Assembly: GCA_003241645.1 (NCBI GenBank)
Contig: QFOX01000031.1
Coordinates: 1-22,845, forward strand
Reading direction: 5' to 3'
DNA from: Azospirillum brasilense
GTDB taxonomy: Bacteria; Pseudomonadota; Alphaproteobacteria; Rickettsiales; UBA3002
DNA length: 22,845 nucleotides
The position numbers were made by a program, and so were the translations under genes. This document shows, piece after piece, positions 6,534 through 15,261 of the stretch. How positions within the stretch are numbered: the stretch's first letter is position 1; every line of letters begins with the position of its first letter. A model generated the notes under the pieces. That model made no database searches, had not been told where the DNA came from, and was given only the letters and a program-made list of their open reading frames with translations.

Positions 6534-6806
6534 ATGACGCATCCATGCCATAAGTCGCAACTGCCAAAGCTGAATCGCGTGAAGGGCCAAGTCGAAGCCA
6601 TCGGTCGCATGATTGACGATGGACGCTACTGCGTGGACATCATCACCCAAGTGCAGGCCGCGCGGGCGGCGCTGAAATCCATTGAACTGGCCATGCTTCA
6701 AACCCACATGGGTGCATGCGTGGCGGATGCTGCACGGCAGAAAGACCCGACCAAAAAGGAAGAAAAATTACAAGAAGTCACCGCTGTCTTGAAAAGGTAC
6801 CTGTAA
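6534..6806 (+). CDS. csoR: CsoR/RcnR-family copper-sensing repressor
   Basis: This 90-aa all-helical repressor (DUF156 family) releases DNA on metal binding. The family core PKLNRVKGQVEAIGRMI (11-27) is clear. The metal ligands C33, H58 and C62 form the Cys-His-Cys set of copper-type CsoR. There are also H3, C5 and H6 at the N-terminus, so a nickel-type or mixed site is not excluded. The start at 6534 fits the family length and follows AAGGG; the longer open frame upstream crosses the operator and the divergent gene. It overlaps copA by one base (TAATG), and the first gene after it is a copper oxidase, which makes copper the likely signal. Confidence 0.9.
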   Translation: MTHPCHKSQLPKLNRVKGQVEAIGRMIDDGRYCVDIITQVQAARAALKSIELAMLQTHMGACVADAARQKDPTKKEEKLQEVTAVLKRYL

Positions 6807-8446
6807 TGCTACGCGCCATTGCTGCCGCCGTGCTTTCTTTCGCTGTTTACCTCACCAGCGCGCATGCTGCCGAATACCAACTCGACATCGCTCGCAAAAC
6901 GGTAAATGTCACCGGCACACCGGTCAAGAAAATCACAGTTAATGGTGACATACCTGGCCCGACCCTGCACTTCCGCGAAGGTGAGGATGTCACCATCCGC
7001 GTGACCAACCACTTGAACGAGACCAGCTCGATTCACTGGCACGGCTTGCTGCTGCCAGGCATAATGGATGGCGTACCCGGCACCAACGGCTTCCACGGCA
7101 TCTCGCCAGGCGAAACGTTCGTTTATCATTTCCCCGTCCGCCAGTCGGGCACGTACTGGTATCACGCCCATTCCGCAGGACAGGAGCAAGATGGTCTTTA
7201 CGGTTCGTTGGTCATCCACCCCAAGGGTGCAGACACCATCAAGTCCGACCGCGACTATGTGGTGCTGCTTTCGGACTTTAAGAATGAATCCGCCGAAGAC
7301 ATCATGGCTAATGTCAAAATGGATTCAGGCTACTACAACTACAACAAGCGCACGGTCGGCGACTTCTTCCAAGATGCACAGACCAAGGGCTTCGACAAGG
7401 CATGGAAGTATGCCAAGGAGTGGGGCGCGATGCGGATGTCGCCAACCGACCTTGCCGACGTAACTGGCTACACATTCCTCACGAACGGTCTCACGCCACA
7501 ACAAAACTGGACGGGGCTATTTAAGCAGGGCGAGCGCGTGCGCCTGCGCTTCATCAATGCCTCGGCCATGACCATTTATGACGTGCGTATCCCCGGCTTG
7601 AAAATGACCGTTGTCGCTGCCGATGGGCAGCCCGTCGAGCCGGTCACGGTTGATGAGTTCCGATTCGGCGTTGCCGAGACCTACGATGTTATTGTGGAAC
7701 CCGAAGACGACCGCGCTTACACCATTGCCGCCGAATCCATCGACCGCACAGGGTTTGCCTTGGGTACCTTGGCACCGCGCGAAGGTATGCAAGGCGAGGC
7801 ACCTGTCCCGCGTCCGCGCACCCTGCTGACCATGGCTGACATGAACATGGAAATGATGATGGAAGACGACCCCGATATGGATATGTCCGACATGGATATG
7901 GAGACCGGCTGGGACAAGGCGGGCACACCGAGCGGCGATAAGGCGCTTGCCTACACCGACCTGCGCTATAAGGGCATACAGGCCGACACTCGCAAGCCAG
8001 CGAAAGAAATCACACTCCGACTCGGCGGCAACATGGAGCGGTTCATCTGGACGATTAACGGCAAGAAGTTCACCGATGCAAAACCCATAACCGTTGCTTA
8101 CGGCGAGCGCGTGCGGCTGAACTTCATTAACGAAACCATGATGGCGCACCCGATGCACTTGCATGGCATGTTCGTGCAACTTGAAAACGGGCAGCCGATG
8201 AACAAGCTGCCGAACAAGCACACGCTCATCATCCCACCTGGCCAAACAGTCTCTGCGCTGCTGACTGCCGATGAGGCAGGCGAATGGGCATTCCACTGCC
8301 ATCTTCTTTACCACATGCTCGGTGGCATGATGACCACCTTGGAAGTATCGAAGCCGGGCGAAAAAACGCCGGAGCCGGAAGCCGCAATCGATACCGAAAT
8401 GCCGGACATGAAAGGGATGGAGGGCATGCACCATGGCCACCATTAG
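6806..8446 (+). CDS. copA: Periplasmic multicopper oxidase CopA/PcoA family
   Basis: A 546-aa cupredoxin-fold oxidase that detoxifies Cu(I) in the periplasm. The signal peptide (about 1-21) has no twin-arginine motif, unusual for this family, whose members normally export folded through Tat. All four copper motifs are present: HWH (77-79), HAH (120-122), HPMHLHG (448-454) and HCHLLYHML (498-506), with C499, H503 and probably M508 as the type 1 copper ligands. A Met/Asp-rich loop (about 343-366) and a His/Met tail (GMEGMHHGHH) are likely extra copper sites. The start codon overlaps the csoR stop, giving tight coupling. Its end overlaps copB by 14 bases. Length is slightly below PcoA (about 600). 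Confidence 0.95.
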   Translation: MLRAIAAAVLSFAVYLTSAHAAEYQLDIARKTVNVTGTPVKKITVNGDIPGPTLHFREGEDVTIRVTNHLNETSSIHWHGLLLPGIMDGVPGTNGFHGISPGETFVYHFPVRQSGTYWYHAHSAGQEQDGLYGSLVIHPKGADTIKSDRDYVVLLSDFKNESAEDIMANVKMDSGYYNYNKRTVGDFFQDAQTKGFDKAWKYAKEWGAMRMSPTDLADVTGYTFLTNGLTPQQNWTGLFKQGERVRLRFINASAMTIYDVRIPGLKMTVVAADGQPVEPVTVDEFRFGVAETYDVIVEPEDDRAYTIAAESIDRTGFALGTLAPREGMQGEAPVPRPRTLLTMADMNMEMMMEDDPDMDMSDMDMETGWDKAGTPSGDKALAYTDLRYKGIQADTRKPAKEITLRLGGNMERFIWTINGKKFTDAKPITVAYGERVRLNFINETMMAHPMHLHGMFVQLENGQPMNKLPNKHTLIIPPGQTVSALLTADEAGEWAFHCHLLYHMLGGMMTTLEVSKPGEKTPEPEAAIDTEMPDMKGMEGMHHGHH

Positions 8447-9143
8447 ACGCATCGTCGCTGCCGCGCTGCTCGCTGCCCCATCGCTGTCACTGGCGGCTGA
8501 TATGGATGAAATGCACGAGGACACGACTTTTCACATGATTCGCCTCGATACCGACATCGGAGATAGCAACGATGGTTCGGTAGCTACTTGGGACTTGGAT
8601 GGCTGGATAGGCGGCGATACCGAAAAGCTGTGGTTGCGCAGCGAAGGTGAAGTGGTCGGTGGCGAAACCGAGGAAGCAGAAGCCTGGGCCATGTATAGCC
8701 GCAACATCGCCACTTATTGGGATGCGCAGGTCGGCGTGCGTTACGATTGGGAGCCGGTCTCGACCGCTTACCTAGTCGCAGGCTTCGAGGGCCTCGCCCC
8801 CTACTGGTTCGAGACGCAGGCACATCTCTTCCTGAGCGATGAGGGTGACCTAAGCGCCCGCATCCGCGAGGAGAACGACCTGCTGCTCACCCAGCGCCTG
8901 ATTGCGCAGCCTTACGCCGAAATCGACCTGTACGCGCAGGATGTGCCGGAACAAGAAGTAGGCGCGGGTCTATCAAGCGCCCAGTTCGGTTTACAGACAC
9001 GCTACGAAATCACCCGCAAGTTCGCGCCTTATATCGACATTAGCTATGAGCGGAAGTTCGGCGAAACAGGCCGTTTAGCGGAAGCTGATGACGAATCGAA
9101 GGACGAGTTCATCGGTGCCGTGGGTCTCCGATTAATGTTCTAA
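8433..9143 (+). CDS. copB: Outer-membrane copper resistance protein CopB/PcoB
   Basis: A 236-aa outer-membrane barrel protein of the CopB family. The signal peptide covers about residues 1-21 (LLAAPSLSLA then ADMDEM). The short Met/Asp/His segment DMDEMHEDTTFHM is a reduced version of the Met-rich N-terminus of CopB. The rest shows alternating polar and aromatic strands, such as WLRSEGEVVGGETEEAEAW and AQVGVRYDWEP, and it ends in the typical C-terminal phenylalanine (LRLMF). It overlaps copA by 14 bases and is the last gene of csoR-copA-copB. Its stop is one base from the convergent stop of the CDF gene, so the two operons meet with no visible terminator. Confidence 0.93.
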   Translation: MATIRRIVAAALLAAPSLSLAADMDEMHEDTTFHMIRLDTDIGDSNDGSVATWDLDGWIGGDTEKLWLRSEGEVVGGETEEAEAWAMYSRNIATYWDAQVGVRYDWEPVSTAYLVAGFEGLAPYWFETQAHLFLSDEGDLSARIREENDLLLTQRLIAQPYAEIDLYAQDVPEQEVGAGLSSAQFGLQTRYEITRKFAPYIDISYERKFGETGRLAEADDESKDEFIGAVGLRLMF

Positions 9144-9144
9144 G

Positions 9145-9756
9145 TTATTTTTTAATCTCAGCCCTTGCCGTAATTAAAATTTGCCATGCAGCAGATACAG
9201 CCAGCCAGGCGAGTATGGTAGCTACGATGACATCCGGCCAGACAGTCGCGAAGGCAAACACTCCACCCGCAGCGAACAATACCGCGATATTGCCTACGGC
9301 GTCGTTACGGCTGCATAGCCAGACCGACTTGGCATTGCTGTCGCCACCCCGATAGCGATACAGCAGAAACGCACAACCGACATTCACTGCCAACGCCACC
9401 AGGCTGACCACGGTCATGATGAGCGGCTCCGGCACCACCGGCTCGAATGCCTGGTCGATGGTTTCCCATGCGGCCCAAAGGCCAACCGCTCCGAGCGAAA
9501 GCCCCTTAAAAATAGAGGCTTTGGCCTTCACGGCCAGCGTATGACCCAGCACATAGATGCTGATGCCGTAATTGGCCGCGTCCGATAGGAAGTCGAGGGA
9601 GTTTGCCAGTAAGGCGACGGAGTTGGCAAAATGGCTGGCGATAATCTGCACCAGGAACATCACCGCATTGGCGACCAAGCAGACCCATAACACCCTACGG
9701 TAGGCGGGACTATTGATGGATGTTTCGCAGCTATCGTCCTTGCAACTGGCGCTCAT
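9145..9756 (-). CDS. Compact CDF-family-like cation transporter
   Basis: A 203-aa inner-membrane protein with about six helices, corresponding to the membrane domain of cation diffusion facilitators but lacking the cytoplasmic C-terminal domain (CzcD is about 310 aa). Helix 2 keeps the metal motif as D55xxxD59 (SLDFLSDAANY). Helix 5 has D152 in CSRNDAVGN, but the usual histidine four residues earlier is C148. The N-terminus is cysteine-containing (SASCKDDSCE). It overlaps czcA by four bases (ATGA) and so belongs to the czcCBA operon, matching the usual czcCBAD order. The substrate is probably zinc, cobalt or cadmium, though the altered ligand set leaves room for another metal. Confidence 0.85.
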   Translation of the reverse strand: MSASCKDDSCETSINSPAYRRVLWVCLVANAVMFLVQIIASHFANSVALLANSLDFLSDAANYGISIYVLGHTLAVKAKASIFKGLSLGAVGLWAAWETIDQAFEPVVPEPLIMTVVSLVALAVNVGCAFLLYRYRGGDSNAKSVWLCSRNDAVGNIAVLFAAGGVFAFATVWPDVIVATILAWLAVSAAWQILITARAEIKK

Positions 9757-12700
9757 GGCTTGACCTCGCGGGCTAGATGAAAACGGGAATAAAGGGCTGG
9801 CAGTACCAGCAATGTCAGCGCCGTCGCCGTAAGCAGGCCACCGATAACAACTGTCGCCAGCGGCTTCTGCACTTCGGCACCGGCACCCATCGCAATCGCC
9901 ATCGGTACGAAGCCCAGCGAAGCGACCAAGGCGGTCATCAGCACCGGGCGCAAGCGCGACAATGCACCTTCACGCACAGCATGCTCTGGCAGGTGGCCTT
10001 CGAGCACCAGCTGGTTGATGCGGTTGATAAGCACCAACCCGTTCAGCACAGCGACGCCGGAAAGTGCTATGAAGCCGACCGCTGCCGAGATGGAGAATGG
10101 CATGCCACGCAACCAAAGGGCGAGGATGCCGCCGGTCAGCGCCAACGGAACACCGCTGAATACAAGCAATGCTTGGCGAGCGGAATGCAGCGCCGTAAAC
10201 AGCAGTAGGAAAATCATGAAGAAGCAGCCAGGCACCACGAGCATGAGTCGGGCCGTTGCTTTTTGTAGGTTCTCGAACTGGCCACCCCATTCCAGCCAGT
10301 AGCCGGGCGGTATCTTCACCTGCTCGTCCAGCTTGGCGCGGGCCTCCTCGACAAAAGAGCCGATGTCGCGCCCGCGCACGTTCGCTTGCACGACGACCCG
10401 GCGCTTGCCATTCTCGCGGCTGATTTGGTTTGGGCCTTCGCTGATGGTGAGGCTGGCGACCTCCTTCAACGGCACATAGCGCGGGCGGGCATGGACTTCG
10501 CCTACCTTGGCATCAAAGTCATCGACCGGCAGAAGGATGGGCAGGTTGTTCAGCGTATCCATGTCAGCACGTACTGCATCGGGCAGGCGCACCACCAAGG
10601 CGAACCGCTTGTCGCCCTCGAATATCAGCCCGGCAGGCTTACCGCCCATGGCAATCGCCACCACGTCCAGCACATCGCCGGTATTCATGCCGTAGCGGGC
10701 GATGGCTTCCTTGTTGAGTTTCACTTCCAGCATCGGCAGGCCAGAGGTTTGCTCTACCTTAACGCCTTCTGCACCTTCAATGCCACGCAACACCCTGGCG
10801 ATTTGGTTGGCGCTGCGTTCCATGACGGGGAACTCCTCGCCAAACACTTTCACAGCGACATCGCTTCGCACACCGGAAATCAACTCGTTGAACCGCATCT
10901 GAATGGGCTGGGTGATTTCGTAGTTATTACCGGGCACCTTGGCGATTTCGGCCTCCAACTGCTCCATGATGTCCGCTTTGCTGCGCCCGCTCGCCCATTC
11001 GTCAGTGGACTTCAAGATGACGAACGTATCGGAAATGCTCGGTGGCATAGGGTCGGCAGCGGCATCGGCGGTTCCCGTTTTCGAGAACACGAACTTCACT
11101 TCCGGTACGCGCTGGATGGCTTGCTCGACCTTGAACTGCATCGCCTGCGATTGGGTCAGCGAAGTCGAGGGGATGCGAATGGCCTGCACCAGCACATCCT
11201 TCTCATCGAGCGTAGGGATGAACTCACGTCCCATGCTGGCGAAGATAATGAGGGCCACGATAAAGGCACCCACGGCTCCTGCGATGACCGTCGCCGGTTT
11301 GCGGGTGGCGTAGTCCAGGCGTGGCGCGTACCATGCTTTCGCTTTGGTGATGGCCCGGCTTTCCTTTTCCTCCACCCGCCCGGTTACGAACAGGGCAATC
11401 ATGGCGGGCACGAAGGTCAGCGAAAGAATAAATGCTGCGACCAGCGCCAGAATGACGGTCATCGCCATTGGCTCGAACATCTTTCCTTCCACGCCGGAGA
11501 AGGTAAGCAGCGGGATATAAACCATGATGATGATGGCCTGACCGAACACGGTCGGTTCAATCATTTCACGGGCAGCGAGCATCACTTCCTGCAACCGTTC
11601 ATCAAGGTTCAGCGTGCGCCCAACTTGGTGCTGACGCTCGGCCAAGCGGCGCAGGCAGTTCTCGGTGATGATGACCGCGCCATCGACAATCAGGCCGAAA
11701 TCCAGCGCACCAAGGCTCATCAGGTTGCCGCTGATACCTGCTTTCAGCATACCCATGGCGGTCATCAGCATGGCCAGGGGAATGACCAAAGCTGTAATCA
11801 GCGCCGCACGAATATTGCCGAGCAATAGGAACAGCACCGCAATGACCAACAAGGCACCTTCGGTCAGGTTTTTCTGCACCGTGCCAATGGTTGAATCGAC
11901 CAGCTTGGTGCGATTCAGCACCGGCTTCGCCTTGATGTCCGGCGGCAGGGTCTTGTTGATGTTGCGCAGCTTCGCATCGACTGCCTCTGATACGGTTCGG
12001 CTGTTCTCGCCGATAAGCATGAGCGCGGTGCCGACCACGACTTCGTTGCCGTTCTCAGAGGCGCTGCCGGTGCGCAGTTCCTTGCCGATGGAGATGTCGG
12101 CGACGTTGCGAAGGTAGATGGGAATACCGTTGCGGTTAGCGATGACCATGTTGCCGATGTCCTGCATCGAGCCAATACGACCGTTCGCCCGCGTGATGAA
12201 GGCTTCACCATTGCGCTCAATGAATCCCGCCCCGATGCTGGTATTGTTCGCTTCCAGCACCTGCACCAGCTCTGCCAGCGAAAGACCGTAAGCCACCAGC
12301 TTGTCTGCATTCGGTGCCACCAGGTATTGCTTGGCATAACCGCCGATAGCATCCACTCCGGCTACTCCCTCGACCCCTTTCAACTGCGGGCGAATCATCC
12401 AATCTTGTACCGTGCGCAGGTAGGTAGCGAACTCGTGTTCTTCGCGCAGGGTCTGGCCTTCGGGCGTGCGGTAGCTGCCATCGCTTTGCCAGCCAGGTTG
12501 GCCGTTGGCGGGCTTGGCATCCTTGCCCATCGGGTGCGTGAACTCGACCGTCCACATATAGATTTCGCCCAGCCCGGTCGAAATAGCGCCCAAGCGCGGT
12601 TCCACGCCATCGGAAAGGGTTTCGCGGGCTTCGGTAATGCGCTCGCCGACCTGTTGCCGTGCGAAGTAAATATCCGTGTCCTCGGTAAATACCGCCGTGA

Positions 12701-12977
12701 TTTGTGAGAACCCATTACGCGAAAGCGAGCGGGTGCTTTCCAGCCCCGGTATGCCTGCCAGCGCCGTTTCGATAGGGTACGTCACCTGTTGCTCGATTTC
12801 GAGCGGCGAGAAAGCCGGAACGCGGGTGGTAATCTGTACTTGATTGTTGGTGATGTCGGGCACTGCATCAATCGGCAGGCGCGTGAGCGCGAACATGCCC
12901 AAGACGGCGATGCTGAGCGTCAGCAATGCAACCAGTACGCGGTGACGGAGCGAGAATGAAAGGACTGCATTAATCAT
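9753..12977 (-). CDS. czcA: Heavy-metal RND efflux pump, CzcA family
   Basis: A 1074-aa inner-membrane antiporter that pumps divalent metals through the envelope with CzcB and CzcC. The HME-RND family is clear from the N-terminus (LPIDAVPDITNNQVQITT) and the twelve-helix, two-loop layout. The proton-relay motif in helix 4 is DFGLIVDGAVIITEN, with D426, D432 and E439 at the spacing of CzcA D402/D408/E415. This is the Zn/Co/Cd (or Ni/Co) form; monovalent Cu/Ag pumps such as CusA carry DAAIVMIEN there. So, despite the copper genes next door, divalent metals are more likely. It starts three bases after the czcB stop and overlaps the CDF gene. Intact and full length. Confidence 0.94.
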   Translation of the reverse strand: MINAVLSFSLRHRVLVALLTLSIAVLGMFALTRLPIDAVPDITNNQVQITTRVPAFSPLEIEQQVTYPIETALAGIPGLESTRSLSRNGFSQITAVFTEDTDIYFARQQVGERITEARETLSDGVEPRLGAISTGLGEIYMWTVEFTHPMGKDAKPANGQPGWQSDGSYRTPEGQTLREEHEFATYLRTVQDWMIRPQLKGVEGVAGVDAIGGYAKQYLVAPNADKLVAYGLSLAELVQVLEANNTSIGAGFIERNGEAFITRANGRIGSMQDIGNMVIANRNGIPIYLRNVADISIGKELRTGSASENGNEVVVGTALMLIGENSRTVSEAVDAKLRNINKTLPPDIKAKPVLNRTKLVDSTIGTVQKNLTEGALLVIAVLFLLLGNIRAALITALVIPLAMLMTAMGMLKAGISGNLMSLGALDFGLIVDGAVIITENCLRRLAERQHQVGRTLNLDERLQEVMLAAREMIEPTVFGQAIIIMVYIPLLTFSGVEGKMFEPMAMTVILALVAAFILSLTFVPAMIALFVTGRVEEKESRAITKAKAWYAPRLDYATRKPATVIAGAVGAFIVALIIFASMGREFIPTLDEKDVLVQAIRIPSTSLTQSQAMQFKVEQAIQRVPEVKFVFSKTGTADAAADPMPPSISDTFVILKSTDEWASGRSKADIMEQLEAEIAKVPGNNYEITQPIQMRFNELISGVRSDVAVKVFGEEFPVMERSANQIARVLRGIEGAEGVKVEQTSGLPMLEVKLNKEAIARYGMNTGDVLDVVAIAMGGKPAGLIFEGDKRFALVVRLPDAVRADMDTLNNLPILLPVDDFDAKVGEVHARPRYVPLKEVASLTISEGPNQISRENGKRRVVVQANVRGRDIGSFVEEARAKLDEQVKIPPGYWLEWGGQFENLQKATARLMLVVPGCFFMIFLLLFTALHSARQALLVFSGVPLALTGGILALWLRGMPFSISAAVGFIALSGVAVLNGLVLINRINQLVLEGHLPEHAVREGALSRLRPVLMTALVASLGFVPMAIAMGAGAEVQKPLATVVIGGLLTATALTLLVLPALYSRFHLAREVKP

Positions 12978-12980
12978 GGC

Positions 12981-13934
12981 TTAGTCCTCATGCTCGGCGC
13001 TGGCTTTGCCAATATCGGCCTTGATGATGAAGCTGTTGGTGCCTACCACCTCCACCCCGGCAGCGATGCCTTCGGTAATCTCGGTCATATCCGCATCGGC
13101 GTGGCCCGTGGTGACGGGCATTGCCGTGTAGCGTTCGCCTTCTTTTACGAACACCACGCTATTGCCTTCCATCTGTTGAATGGCCGCAGTGGGCACCGCC
13201 AGCGCCACGGGCTGTTCACTGACAACCGCGAAGCCTTGCACGGGCATACCCGAACGCCATGTACCGGTGCTGTTGTCGAGTTCTGCCCGCGCCAACACGG
13301 TCTGGCTCGATGCCTCCGCCGTAGGCTGGATGGTTTGCAGCACGCTCGTTGCATTCATCTTGCCATCGAGCGAACGCAGAATGATGGGCTGCCCCTGGCG
13401 TACCGTTTCCATATCGGCGGCGAAGACGAAGAACTCCGCCCAAAGGCTCGACAAATCGGCGACGGTGAAGATGGGTGCATCACCTGCCGTATCGCCCACG
13501 CTAATGTCACGTTCCAGCACCACGCCATCGAGTGGCGAAGGCACAACATAGACTTGCAGGCTCTCGTTGCTTTCGACCGTTGCCAGCTTATCGCCGCGCT
13601 TCACCGCATCGCCGACTTGCTTAAACACCCCGCGCACGATACCAGGGAACCGGGCTTTCACTTCGGCAGAGCGGTTCTGGTTGAGGACAATACGGCCAGA
13701 GAGCCGCACTGTTTCACGGATGGTCGCCGGGCCAGCAGTCGCTGTTTCGATGCCCATGGAAGCTGCCGATGCGTCGCTGATGGTGGCGACATCGCCGTGG
13801 GCTTCTTCGCCCTCATGTTGTTCTGCCGCTTCGCGCTCGGTGGGCTTGCTTTCACCGGTTAAGAAAAATGCCGCGCCTGCAACCAGCAGGACGAGCAGTA
13901 GTATCGCCAGTGCTGGCTTTTTATTGGTTCGCAT
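12981..13934 (-). CDS. czcB: Periplasmic adaptor (membrane fusion) protein, CzcB family
   Basis: A 317-aa adaptor that links CzcA to CzcC across the periplasm. An N-terminal membrane anchor (about residues 8-27, ALAILLLVLLVAGAAFFL) is followed by a short acidic His-containing stretch (AEQHEGEEAHGD). The lipoyl/beta-barrel parts are visible: FPGIVRGVFKQVGDAVKRGD, SPLDGVVLERDISVGD and WRSGMPVQGFAVV. It lacks the long N-terminal metal-binding extension of Cupriavidus CzcB (about 520 aa). It overlaps czcC by 14 bases and precedes czcA by three, so the three are translated together. Confidence 0.92.
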   Translation of the reverse strand: MRTNKKPALAILLLVLLVAGAAFFLTGESKPTEREAAEQHEGEEAHGDVATISDASAASMGIETATAGPATIRETVRLSGRIVLNQNRSAEVKARFPGIVRGVFKQVGDAVKRGDKLATVESNESLQVYVVPSPLDGVVLERDISVGDTAGDAPIFTVADLSSLWAEFFVFAADMETVRQGQPIILRSLDGKMNATSVLQTIQPTAEASSQTVLARAELDNSTGTWRSGMPVQGFAVVSEQPVALAVPTAAIQQMEGNSVVFVKEGERYTAMPVTTGHADADMTEITEGIAAGVEVVGTNSFIIKADIGKASAEHED

Positions 13935-15210
13935 CGGATTCTCCCTTGGTGTTCTTGGTAGTGTACGGCGTGGTCAACCGCTCCAACTCGGCCTTGCGCA
14001 TGTGATAGTCGCGCAGGGCTGCCATGTACTCGGCGCGCGCTCCGAACAAAGTGCGTTGCGCATCCAGCACTTCGAGGTACTGGAACTTGCCCGCGCCATA
14101 GCCCTGCCGCGAAAGTTTGAACGCATCCTCTGCTGCCGGAAGCACGGTGCTGTTGTAGCTGGTCGCTTTTAGGTAGGCCGTGCGCAAGCCGCTTTTCGCC
14201 ATCTGATACCGCTGCAACAATTCCAGCCGTGCTGCTTGCTGGTCGCTGGCGGTGCGGGTGACTTGTGCCCGCGCGGCGGTGATATTGCCCCGGTTACTGT
14301 TCATCACCGGCAGGGGAATGGATAGGCCGACAACGAAGGCTTGGTCGCCGGTTTCCTGCAAGCGGCTCACACCAGCATTGATAGTGGGGTCAGGTATGGC
14401 TCCCGCCTTTTCAATGTCCAGCAGGGCTTGGGCGTGGTCTTCCATCAGCCGCAGCCGTAGCATGTCCGGCGTGCGTTCGATGGCATCCGTGTCATCGGCG
14501 GTGGCATCACCTACCTCGAAGAAGGATGAAGCATCCAGCGTTTCGCCCAAGCTGCTGCGGCCAAGGAGCGTCGCCAACTGCGTGCGGGCCGATGCTGCTT
14601 CCTGTCGCGCCTGTTCCACATTGAATTTGGCCGTGGCGAGTGTGACCTCGGCTTTGCTTTTCTGAATAAGTGGGGAAGCCGCCTCGGCTACACGACGCGA
14701 TACGCTTTTTAATTCTTGCTGGGCGATGTTCAGCGCATCTTCCGCCAGCCGCTCCGATTCTTGCGATGCTACGGCAGCCGCGAACGCCTGCTTCACATTC
14801 CGCTGTACGTCGAGCCGCGCAATGGCTGCATCCAGCACCGCAACACGCTGCTGCATCTGCGCCGCTTCGCGCCGCGCCGTACGCTTGCCGCCGAGTTCGA
14901 TTTGCTGCGACAGGCCGTAGAAATACTGGTCGCTATTGTCCACCTGCTTGTAGATGCCATCGCCCGCCAGGTTCGAGCCTTGCAGGTCGAGCGTGGGGTT
15001 CGGCGAAGTGTCCGCCTGGTCGGTAAGCCCACGGGCTGCCTTCACCGCCGCATCGGCAGAGGCCACGCGCGGCGAGTTGGCCATGGCCTCATCGACCGCC
15101 TGCGCTTGGGTGAGCGGTGTCGGCCCGTCGCTATCTTGTGCGAGAGCGGGTTGGATAAATAGCAGTACCCCGGCGAGGGGCACCGCGAGTAGGCGGCATA
15201 CGGATGTCAT
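13921..15210 (-). CDS. czcC: Outer-membrane efflux channel, CzcC (TolC-like) family
   Basis: A 429-aa outer-membrane factor that opens the exit duct of the CzcCBA pump. The signal peptide is about residues 1-24 (ending QPALA before QDSDG). Two long alpha-helical halves rich in Ala/Gln/Glu (for example ARREAAQMQQRVAVLDAAIA and AEDALNIAQQELKSVSRRVA) correspond to the TolC coiled-coil barrel. Small motifs such as SIPLPVMNSNRGNI are typical of CzcC. No N-terminal lipobox cysteine is visible. The last part overlaps the czcB start by 14 bases. A 51-base gap separates it from the upstream small protein gene, with which it probably shares a promoter. Confidence 0.92.
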   Translation of the reverse strand: MTSVCRLLAVPLAGVLLFIQPALAQDSDGPTPLTQAQAVDEAMANSPRVASADAAVKAARGLTDQADTSPNPTLDLQGSNLAGDGIYKQVDNSDQYFYGLSQQIELGGKRTARREAAQMQQRVAVLDAAIARLDVQRNVKQAFAAAVASQESERLAEDALNIAQQELKSVSRRVAEAASPLIQKSKAEVTLATAKFNVEQARQEAASARTQLATLLGRSSLGETLDASSFFEVGDATADDTDAIERTPDMLRLRLMEDHAQALLDIEKAGAIPDPTINAGVSRLQETGDQAFVVGLSIPLPVMNSNRGNITAARAQVTRTASDQQAARLELLQRYQMAKSGLRTAYLKATSYNSTVLPAAEDAFKLSRQGYGAGKFQYLEVLDAQRTLFGARAEYMAALRDYHMRKAELERLTTPYTTKNTKGESDANQ

Positions 15211-15261
15211 GAAAAACTCGCAGTAAATGGCTCGAAGACAGCGCCAGCGGCGCGTGAGGCA

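Noticed and set aside
7517..8524. 335-codon minus-strand ORF opposite copA/copB
   Set aside because: It is antisense to two well-supported genes and has a His/Val-rich low-complexity product with no motif.
10386..11828. 480-codon plus-strand ORF opposite czcA
   Set aside because: It lies wholly antisense to a clear RND pump gene. The His/Gln-rich product is what the complement of such GC-rich coding sequence gives, and it resembles no protein family.
9752..15210. Calling the pump genes cusCBA
   Set aside because: The copper neighbours suggest it, but the helix-4 motif is of the divalent type, so I used czc names.
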